Shown one piece after another: positions 16,835 through 23,154 of a stretch of DNA of 33,234 bases. Numbering within the stretch: the first letter of the stretch is position 1; each line of letters opens with the position of its first letter. A program made the position numbers and the translations under genes. Origin of the DNA: Actinomycetales bacterium UBA1383. GTDB taxonomy: Bacteria > Actinomycetota > Actinomycetes > Actinomycetales > Actinomycetaceae. The notes below the pieces were generated by a model. The model made no database searches, had not been told where the DNA came from, and saw only the letters and a program-made list of their open reading frames with translations. The stretch is taken from positions 1-33,234 of the forward strand of contig DBQX01000126.1 of NCBI GenBank assembly GCA_002305415.1, given 5' to 3'.

Positions 16835-19123
16835 ATGGACGCCGACCTCCACACCAGGCTGCCACTCGGGCAGTACTTCGAGCGCCGGGTGGCCCTCCAG
16901 CCGGACCACGACTTCATCGTGTACCCGGACCGGGACCTCCGCTGGACCTACGCCGAGTTCGACCACCGCTGTGACCAGCTCGCCAAGGGGCTCCTCGAGA
17001 TCGGCGTCGGGAGGGGCGACCACGTGGGCATCTGGGCCCGCAACGTCCCGGACTGGCTGACCTTCATGTTCGCGACGGCGAAGATCGGGGCGGTGCTCGT
17101 GACCGTAAACCCGGTCTACAAGTCGCACGAACTCGCGTACGTGCTGAGGCAGTCGGACATGAAGGCGATCGCCATCATCGACGCCTTCCGGGACGTGGAC
17201 TACATCAGGATCCTGCGGGAGCTCGTGCCCGAGTCCACCACCCACCCCCGGGGCCACCTGGACTCCCCGGAGTTCCCGCGCCTGAAGTCCCTGATCTACC
17301 TCGGGCCCGAGAAGTACCGGGGCTTCTACTCGGTGCCCGAGCTGCTCGCCCTCGGCGAGGCGACGCCGGACGAGCCGCTGCGCGCGCTCACCGCCTCCCT
17401 CGACGGCGACGACGTCATCAACATGCAGTACACCTCGGGGACCACCGGGTTCCCGAAGGGCGTGATGCTCACCTCGGTCAACATCGTCAACAACGGGTTC
17501 TACATCGGGGAACGCCAGAACCTCTCCCCCGCGGACCGGGTGTGCCTGCCGGTCCCGCTGTTCCACTGCTTCGGCTGCGTGCTGGGGATCATGGCGATCA
17601 TCACCCACGGGTCCACCGCGGTGATGGTGGAGCAGTTCGACCCGCTCCTCGTCCTCGCCGCCGTGGAGAAGGAGCGAGCCACGGCCCTGTACGGCGTGCC
17701 CACGATGTTCATCGCGGAACTCGCCCACCCCATGTTCGACCTGTTCGACCTCACCTCGCTCCGGACCGGCATCATGGCGGGCTCCCCCTGCCCGATCGAG
17801 ACGATGCGCCAGGTGATCAGCCGGATGCACGCCTCCGAGATGACGATCTGCTACGGGCTCACCGAGGCCTCCCCGGTGTTCATGCAGACGAGGGTGGACG
17901 ACACCCTCGAGCGGAAGTGCGAGACGGTCGGCACCCGCCACGACCAGATCGAGGTGCGCGTCGTGGACCCGGAGACGGGCCTGGACTGCCCGCCCGGGGT
18001 GCCCGGCGAGTTCCTCTGCCGCGGCTACAACATCATGAAGGGCTACTACGGCATGCCGGAGGCCACGGCTGCCGTGATCGACGCCGACGGCTGGTTGCAC
18101 TCCGGAGACCTCGGCACCGTGGACGAGGACGGCTATTACCGCATCACCGGCCGGATCAAGGACATGATCATCCGCGGCGGGGAGAACATCTACCCCCGCG
18201 AGATCGAGGAGTTCCTGTACACGATGCCCGGGGTCCGGGACGTCCAGGTGGTGGGGGTGCCGGACGCGAAGTACGGCGAGGTGGTGGGCGCCTACGTGAT
18301 CCGGGCGGAGGGCGCGCAGATCACCGGGGAGGACGTGCGCGAGTTCGCCCGGGCCCGCCTGGCCCGCTACAAGGTACCGAGGCACGTGTTCCTCGTGGAG
18401 GCCTACCCCCAGACCGCGTCCGGGAAGGTGCAGAAGTACCTGCTGCGCGAGGACGCGAAGGAGCGGCTGGGCATCACGATCGGGGTGTTCGCCGGCGAGC
18501 ACGACCCCGCATCACCCCAGCCCCTGCCGGACCAGCCCATGCACGAGGTCCGGTGGCACGGACGCGGCGGCCAGGGGGCGGTGACGTCGTCGAAGATCCT
18601 CGCCAGGGCCGCCCACCTGAGCGGCTGGGAGGGCGTGACCGCGGCGCCGTCGTTCGGCGCCGAGCGGCGTGGAGCACCGATCACCGCGACCACCCGCATG
18701 GCCCACGAGCCCATCCGGGTGATGTCCCAGGTGACGACGCCGGACGTCGTGGTGGTCCTTGACGACTCGCTCCTCGGGGTCGCGGCCGCGACGGCCGGGC
18801 TGGTGCCGGGCGGCGTCGTCGTCGTGAACACGGCCCGCGCGGCCGCCGACCTCGGACTCCCCGACGACGTCCGCGTGGTCGCCTCCGACGTCACCGGGGC
18901 GGCGCGGGAGGCGGGCGTCGTCGTGAGCGGGCAGCCGCTGGTGAACACGGCGATCCTCGGCTCGGTGGCCGCCGCCACCGGGCTGGTCACGATGGAGAGC
19001 GTCGAGGCGGCGATCGCCGAGGCGTTCCCCGAGACCGCGGCGGAGAAGAACATCCGTGCGGCCCGGCTCGCCTTCGAGCGGACCGCCGTGACGGCGGGAG
19101 GAACACGGTGGACGAGCACCTGA
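16835..19123 (+). CDS. Acyl-CoA synthetase (AMP-forming) fused to 2-oxoacid:ferredoxin oxidoreductase gamma subunit
   Basis: A 762-residue two-enzyme protein. Residues 1-550 are a complete adenylate-forming ligase: P-loop YTSGTTGFPKGVMLTS (199-214), YGLTEAS (340-346), SGDL (423-426), GRIKDMIIRGGENIYPREIE (439-458) and the catalytic Lys in ASGKVQKY (528-535). It makes acyl-CoA from an acid, ATP and CoA and resembles medium-chain or branched-chain acid ligases. After a linker of about 18 residues, residues 569-755 are a POR gamma domain, starting MHEVRWHGRGGQGAVTSSK, with APSFGAERRGAP and VNTAILGS. The reading frame is continuous and no ribosome site precedes the internal ATG at 18539, so this is a true fusion. 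The stop overlaps the start of the delta subunit by 16 bases. The acid substrate is unknown. Confidence 0.9.
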   Translation: MDADLHTRLPLGQYFERRVALQPDHDFIVYPDRDLRWTYAEFDHRCDQLAKGLLEIGVGRGDHVGIWARNVPDWLTFMFATAKIGAVLVTVNPVYKSHELAYVLRQSDMKAIAIIDAFRDVDYIRILRELVPESTTHPRGHLDSPEFPRLKSLIYLGPEKYRGFYSVPELLALGEATPDEPLRALTASLDGDDVINMQYTSGTTGFPKGVMLTSVNIVNNGFYIGERQNLSPADRVCLPVPLFHCFGCVLGIMAIITHGSTAVMVEQFDPLLVLAAVEKERATALYGVPTMFIAELAHPMFDLFDLTSLRTGIMAGSPCPIETMRQVISRMHASEMTICYGLTEASPVFMQTRVDDTLERKCETVGTRHDQIEVRVVDPETGLDCPPGVPGEFLCRGYNIMKGYYGMPEATAAVIDADGWLHSGDLGTVDEDGYYRITGRIKDMIIRGGENIYPREIEEFLYTMPGVRDVQVVGVPDAKYGEVVGAYVIRAEGAQITGEDVREFARARLARYKVPRHVFLVEAYPQTASGKVQKYLLREDAKERLGITIGVFAGEHDPASPQPLPDQPMHEVRWHGRGGQGAVTSSKILARAAHLSGWEGVTAAPSFGAERRGAPITATTRMAHEPIRVMSQVTTPDVVVVLDDSLLGVAAATAGLVPGGVVVVNTARAAADLGLPDDVRVVASDVTGAAREAGVVVSGQPLVNTAILGSVAAATGLVTMESVEAAIAEAFPETAAEKNIRAARLAFERTAVTAGGTRWTST

Positions 19124-19383
19124 TCGCGATGTCGGCGCCGGGGATCGGTGAGGCCGGCCAGACCGGGCAGTGGCGGCGGGAGTACCCCGTGATCCTGCCG
19201 TCGGCGTGCCTGCCGGTGAAGTCGGGGCGGTTCAGCTGCCAGATCTGCTGGGCGCACTGCCCGGACAACTGCATCACCAAGGGCTCCCCGCCGGTGATCG
19301 ACCTGTTCTACTGCAAGGGCTGCGGCATCTGCGCGGAGGTCTGCCCGACCGACGCGATCCTGATGCGGCCGGAGGGATCATGA
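19108..19383 (+). CDS. 2-oxoacid:ferredoxin oxidoreductase delta subunit (ferredoxin-like)
   Basis: A 91-residue electron-transfer subunit that should carry two [4Fe-4S] clusters between the thiamine-containing beta subunit and free ferredoxin. The second motif is canonical: CKGCGICAEVCP (Cys69, 72, 75, 79). The first is CQICWAHCPDNC (Cys44, 47, 51, 55); where the family normally has its first Cys, Arg41 stands instead. Cys34 or Cys55 could replace it, or the cluster may be altered. GTG at 19108 has GGGAGGA upstream and starts inside the end of the gamma domain. The TGA overlaps the alpha-subunit ATG (ATGA), so translation is coupled. Assignment is supported by order gamma-delta-alpha-beta. 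Confidence 0.88.
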   Translation: MDEHLIAMSAPGIGEAGQTGQWRREYPVILPSACLPVKSGRFSCQICWAHCPDNCITKGSPPVIDLFYCKGCGICAEVCPTDAILMRPEGS

Positions 19384-20615
19384 CCACCACCATCGTCACC
19401 GGCAACGAGGCCGCCGCCACCGCCGCGCGGCTCGCGCGCGTCCAGGTGGTCGCCGCGTACCCGATCACCCCGCAGTCGCCGGTGGTCGAGACGCTCAGCG
19501 AGTGGGTGGCCAGCGGCGAGATGCCCGCTGAGTTCGTGAACGTGGAGTCCGAGCACTCCGCGCTCACCGTGTGCATCGCCGCCTCCACCGTGGGGGCGCG
19601 GGTGTTCACCGCCACCTCCGCGAACGGGCTGGCGTACATGACGGAGCAGGTGTGGTGGGCCGCCGGGGCGCGCCTGCCGATCGTCATGTGCATCGCCAAC
19701 CGGGCGATGGCGGCGCCGTGGAGCGTGCTGAACGACCAGCAGGACTCCATGAGCGTGCGGGACGCCGGCTGGGTGCAGCTCTACTGCCGCGACAACCAGG
19801 AGATCCTCGACACCACCCTGCAGGCCTACCGCATCGCGGAGCGCCTGGACGTCCCGGTGATGGTCTGCTACGACGGCTTCCTGCTCTCCCACACGGTCAT
19901 GCCGGTCGAGGTGCCCACGGCGGAGCAGGCCGACGCCTTCCTCCCGCCCCGCACCCATCCCTTGCAGGTCGTGGACCCCGCGGACCCCCGCAACATCGGT
20001 CCTGTCACGCTCGCCGACCCCCGCCCCGGCGCCGGCGGGATCCTGCACCCCGGCTACATGGAGCTCCGCGCCCTCCACCACCGGGCGCTGCTCGAGGCCC
20101 TCGAGGTGATCCCCGAGGTGGACGCCGAGTGGGGCGCCGTGACCGGCCGATCCTGGGGCGGCCTCGTGTGGGGCCACCTGCTCGACGACGCCGAGGTCGC
20201 CGTCGTCGCGGCCGGCAGCCTGGCCACCCAGGCGACGCTCGTCGTGGATCGGCTCCGGGCGGACGGCGTGCGGGCGGGCGTGCTCGGGATCCGCGCCTAC
20301 CGGCCGTTCCCGGTGGCCGCCGTACGGGAGCGGCTCGCCGGGAAGCGGCTCGCGGTGGTCTTCGACAAGGCGCTCAGCTACGGCGTCGAGGGGCCGATCG
20401 CCGGGGACCTGAAGGCGGCGCTGCAGCCGCTGCGGGGGGAGGCGCCCGTCGTCACCGGCGCGATCTGTGGCCTCGGCGGCCGGGACGTGAGCCCCGACGA
20501 CCTGGTGGCGGCGGTCCGCCGCGCGGTCGCGGACGTGGAGGGTGGCGTCGTCGACCGGCAGCCGGAGTGGCTCAACCTGCACCCCGAGACGATCCCGGAA
20601 AGGGGCGCGCGATGA
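19380..20615 (+). CDS. 2-oxoacid:ferredoxin oxidoreductase alpha subunit
   Basis: A 411-residue subunit of the pyruvate/2-ketoisovalerate:ferredoxin oxidoreductase family. The thiamine-pyrophosphate activating domain begins VTGNEAAATAARLARVQVV and has the hallmark YPITPQSP and NVESEHSAL. Further segments are TSANGLAYMTEQVWWAAG and WSVLNDQQDSMSVRDAGW. The C-terminal transketolase-like domain contains VVAAGSLATQAT and RAYRPFPV. The reaction is 2-oxoacid + CoA + oxidised ferredoxin giving acyl-CoA + CO2 + reduced ferredoxin, and it can run backward. ATG at 19380 overlaps the delta stop, and its own TGA overlaps the beta ATG. Pyruvate versus branched-chain or aryl substrates cannot be told from sequence reading alone. 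Confidence 0.93.
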   Translation: MTTTIVTGNEAAATAARLARVQVVAAYPITPQSPVVETLSEWVASGEMPAEFVNVESEHSALTVCIAASTVGARVFTATSANGLAYMTEQVWWAAGARLPIVMCIANRAMAAPWSVLNDQQDSMSVRDAGWVQLYCRDNQEILDTTLQAYRIAERLDVPVMVCYDGFLLSHTVMPVEVPTAEQADAFLPPRTHPLQVVDPADPRNIGPVTLADPRPGAGGILHPGYMELRALHHRALLEALEVIPEVDAEWGAVTGRSWGGLVWGHLLDDAEVAVVAAGSLATQATLVVDRLRADGVRAGVLGIRAYRPFPVAAVRERLAGKRLAVVFDKALSYGVEGPIAGDLKAALQPLRGEAPVVTGAICGLGGRDVSPDDLVAAVRRAVADVEGGVVDRQPEWLNLHPETIPERGAR

Positions 20616-21517
20616 CCAAGCTGCTCGACCTCCCGGAGTCGAGGTTCGTCCTCCCGGGCAACCGCGCGTGCGCAGGCTGCGGCATCGGCATCGGGCTGCG
20701 GCAGATCACCGCCGCCCTCGACGGCCGCATGGTGATGGCCGTGCCGGCGTGCTGCCTGACCGTGGTGGGCGGGATGTACCCGACGTCGTCAGTGGCGGTG
20801 CCGTGGGTGAACGTGGCGTTCCCGTCGACGGCGGCCGCGGCGGCCGGCCTCGCAGCCGGACTGCGGGCCACGGGGCGGTCGGAGGAGATGACCGTGCTGG
20901 CCATGGCCGGGGACGGCGGCACCGGGGACATCGGGATCCAGGCGCTGTCCGGCGCGGCGGAGCGGAACGACGACTTCATCTACCTCTGCTACGACAACGA
21001 GGCGTACATGAACACGGGCACGCAGCGGTCCGGGCTGACGCCGCACGGTGCGCGCACCACGACCACGTGGGCCGGGAAGCGGGAGAACCCGAAGGACATG
21101 CCCCGCATCATGGAGGCGCACGGCATCCCGTACGTGGCCTCGACGTCCGCGGTGTATCCCACCGACGTCTTCGACAAGGTCTCCAGGGCCCGGGACATGC
21201 GCGGCCTGCGGTACATCCACATGAACACCCCGTGCCCGAGTGGCTGGTCCTTCGAGCCGCGGGACACGGTGCGGATCGGGGAGCTCGCCGTGGAGTGCGG
21301 CCTCGTGGTGCTGTACGAGGTGGTGGAGGGCGCGTTCCGGCTGACGGGGCGGAGCGCCACCCTGGCGAAGGGCGGGCGGCCGCTGAAGCCGGTCACCGAG
21401 TACCTCGGCACGCAGGGGCGCTTCCGTGGCTTGGACGGCGGCGCTGTGGGCGAGATCCAGGCGTGGGTCGACCAGCGGTGGGCCGGCTTCGTGGCGCGGC
21501 ACGCAGCCGGGCGGTGA
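20612..21517 (+). CDS. 2-oxoacid:ferredoxin oxidoreductase beta subunit (thiamine pyrophosphate-binding)
   Basis: A 301-residue catalytic subunit. Cluster-binding Cys20 and Cys23 lie in CAGCGIG, with further candidate ligands in PACCLTVVGG and TPCPSGW. The thiamine-pyrophosphate and magnesium site is visible as AGDGGTGDIG and YDNEAYMNTG. The arrangement matches beta subunits of four-subunit (gamma-delta-alpha-beta) enzymes. The ATG is in an ATGA overlap with alpha, so all four subunits are translationally coupled and should be made in equal amounts. It is the last gene of the operon and is convergent with the LLM-class oxidoreductase 19 bases on. No ferredoxin gene to receive the electrons is present in the window. 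Confidence 0.94.
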   Translation: MTKLLDLPESRFVLPGNRACAGCGIGIGLRQITAALDGRMVMAVPACCLTVVGGMYPTSSVAVPWVNVAFPSTAAAAAGLAAGLRATGRSEEMTVLAMAGDGGTGDIGIQALSGAAERNDDFIYLCYDNEAYMNTGTQRSGLTPHGARTTTTWAGKRENPKDMPRIMEAHGIPYVASTSAVYPTDVFDKVSRARDMRGLRYIHMNTPCPSGWSFEPRDTVRIGELAVECGLVVLYEVVEGAFRLTGRSATLAKGGRPLKPVTEYLGTQGRFRGLDGGAVGEIQAWVDQRWAGFVARHAAGR

Positions 21518-21536
21518 GCGGCGGGAGCCGGCTGTC

Positions 21537-22310
21537 CTACCCCTGCGCGTCGCGCCAGTGCACCCAGCTCCTCACCATGGACAGGTCGTAGTCAGGTCCG
21601 GAGACTCCCACGGTGAAGAGGGTGACGCCCGCGGCGAGCATCGCTGCTCCGACCTGCTCGGGGCTCCGTGAGACCCCGGCCGAGCGCTCGATCCGGGTGG
21701 CATCCCGCCCGACGGCGACGCCGTGGCCGTTGAGGATGGCACTCTTGCGGGCGATGGTCGCGGCGTCGCCGAAGCCGTGCCAGATGTCCGCGTGCTCCGC
21801 GACGACCCGCAGGGTCTTCCTCTCGCCCCCGCCACCGACCAGGATCGGGATCGGCCGGGTGGGCGGCGGGTTGCCCGCCGCGAGCCGCGCGCGGATGCGC
21901 GGCATCGCCTGGGCGAGGGCGGCGATGCGCTGGCCGGCGGTTCCGAAGTCGTAGCCGAAGGAGTCGTAGTCCTTCTGGAACCACCCAGCCCCAATGCCGA
22001 GGATCAGCCGCCCGGTGCTGATGTGGTCCACGGTCCGTGCCATGTCCGCGAGCAGGTCGGGGTTGCGGTACGAGTTGCAGGTCACGAGCGCGCCGATCTC
22101 GATGCGGCTGGTCTGCTCGGCCCACGCGCCGAGCATCGTCCAGCACTCGAAGTGCGTGCCATCCGGGTCACCGGACAGTGGGTAGAAGTGGTCCCAGTTG
22201 AACGCGACGTCCACCCCCATCTCCTCGGCGCGCCGCACGGCGTCCCGGATCTGGGCGTACTCCGCGTGTTGGGGCTGGATCTGCACTGCGATGCGAATGG
22301 GATGGGTCAC
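21537..22310 (-). CDS. LLM-class F420-dependent oxidoreductase (luciferase-like TIM barrel)
   Basis: A 257-residue member of the bacterial luciferase-like monooxygenase superfamily, in the branch that usually uses coenzyme F420 in actinobacteria. Visible landmarks are IRIAVQIQPQHAEY at the N-terminus, FNWDHFYPLSGDPDG, ALVTCNSYRNPDLLADMART, GRLILGIGAGWFQKDYDSFG and ILVGGGGERKTL, all typical. The start was set at GTG 22310 because homology begins at VTHPIRI. A second GTG directly before it (22313) is equally possible. An upstream reading to 22493 gives residues unlike the family. It is convergent with the oxidoreductase operon, but its own upstream region carries a DosR-like box. The substrate is unknown; F420 use is from family knowledge, not from the sequence. 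Confidence 0.88.
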   Translation of the reverse strand: MTHPIRIAVQIQPQHAEYAQIRDAVRRAEEMGVDVAFNWDHFYPLSGDPDGTHFECWTMLGAWAEQTSRIEIGALVTCNSYRNPDLLADMARTVDHISTGRLILGIGAGWFQKDYDSFGYDFGTAGQRIAALAQAMPRIRARLAAGNPPPTRPIPILVGGGGERKTLRVVAEHADIWHGFGDAATIARKSAILNGHGVAVGRDATRIERSAGVSRSPEQVGAAMLAAGVTLFTVGVSGPDYDLSMVRSWVHWRDAQG

Positions 22311-22401
22311 CACCTGAGCGTAGAACACCTCCCCCCGAGCAGGGCGACCGGAGCACTCTCGTCCCGCTCTGCGCTCCGGCCGTCTCGTCACACCCTGGAC
22401 A

Positions 22402-22415
22402 GGGACTTTAGTCCC
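22402..22415. promoter_or_regulatory. DosR/DevR-like box
   Basis: GGGACTTTAGTCCC has 6-base inverted arms around a TT centre. It fits the core of the mycobacterial dormancy-regulator (DosR/DevR) consensus GGGACTWWAGTCCC at every position; the outer TT/AA flanks of the full consensus are absent. It lies about 92 bases upstream of the LLM oxidoreductase start on the minus strand and about 110 bases before the broken protease reading frame on the plus strand. Regulation by hypoxia or nitric oxide is inferred. Confidence 0.5.
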
Positions 22416-22430
22416 CCTACGATGACGGTC

Positions 22431-22446
22431 CTGCGGTGCACCGCAG
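22431..22446. promoter_or_regulatory. Perfect 16-base palindrome
   Basis: CTGCGGTGCACCGCAG is fully self-complementary with no spacer. It starts 15 bases after the DosR-like box in the same intergenic stretch. It could be a dimeric repressor site, or the stem of a small hairpin, although there is no loop. No known regulator is matched. The 22311-22525 stretch holds no gene that I can support. Confidence 0.35.
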
Positions 22447-22525
22447 ACCCCACCGCAGCACAGGGCGCCACCCGGAAAATGCACGCCCACCATCCTGCCG
22501 CGGCGGGTGGACCGCGCTGATCTGA

Positions 22526-23086
22526 GGAGGCCAAACCGACGCCGTCGCCTTCGTGGTGCGCACCGTGAACGTGCCGACGGCGGCGAACCCGCCCACGTCC
22601 ACGTCCATCGGGCGTTTCGTGTGGCCGCAGCAGTCGACGCAGACGGTGAAGCTGAATGGCAGCGACCGCAACCTGCCGATGCTGATGATGCCGGAGAACT
22701 GGACCGCGATCGACGGACGGCAGGTCTACGAGACCCTCACGCACGAGATCGGGCACACGCTGCAGCTCCCGGGCCTCTACCTGTACTCCTGGATGAACCA
22801 GGGCAACGCGCAGCGCCAGCTCGGCGACTGGGACCTCATGTGCAACGACGGCGGCCTGCCGCAGCTCGGCCTGCCCGCCCGGATGGCCCTCGCGGCAGGA
22901 TCCGTGCTCCGGGCTGACGGCACCCCCGCCGACCACGGCGGCGTCCTGATGACGGCGTTCCGGGAGGGTGACGACCCGGCCAACCAGCGCACGGCCCTCG
23001 GGGACGTGCGGAACGACGGCCGCTTCTTCGTGTTCATGGAGGGACTGGAACCGGGCATGATCGTGAACCTCCACTACCTCGGGGGG
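22526..23086 (+). pseudogene. Fragment of an M6-like metalloprotease gene
   Basis: An open frame without a credible start encodes the catalytic part of a zinc metalloprotease: VAFVVRTVN, then THEIGHTLQLPGLYLYSW with the HExxH zinc motif, then GDWDLMCNDG resembling the M6 family WDLM block. It ends near GMIVNLHYLGG. Upstream it meets an in-frame TGA at 22523, only about 70 codons before the zinc motif. No start or signal peptide lies at the right distance, although secreted M6 enzymes have long prepro regions. Downstream the protease-like sequence stops near 23086, followed at once by the leader of the DUF222/HNH gene. It is therefore truncated at both ends, most simply by insertion or rearrangement linked to the HNH element. 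Confidence 0.65.
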
Positions 23087-23154
23087 TTGCGGAGTTCCAG
23101 GCCGCGGACCCCGGCGTGGGGGATGTTGTCAGTGCGTCTCGTTAGGTTGGGAGC

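Noticed and set aside
16742..18502. A 586-codon minus-strand frame opposite the acyl-CoA synthetase
   Set aside because: The plus strand has every ligase motif; the minus frame is His/Val-rich shadow sequence.
18539..19123. A separate gamma-subunit gene starting at the internal ATG
   Set aside because: The ligase frame runs into it without a stop, no ribosome site precedes the ATG, and the ligase's C-terminal catalytic Lys lies only about 38 residues earlier. A fusion explains it better.
22479..22520. A 13-codon frame starting MHAHHPAAAGG before the protease fragment
   Set aside because: There is no good ribosome site and no sign of conservation; it is too short to support.
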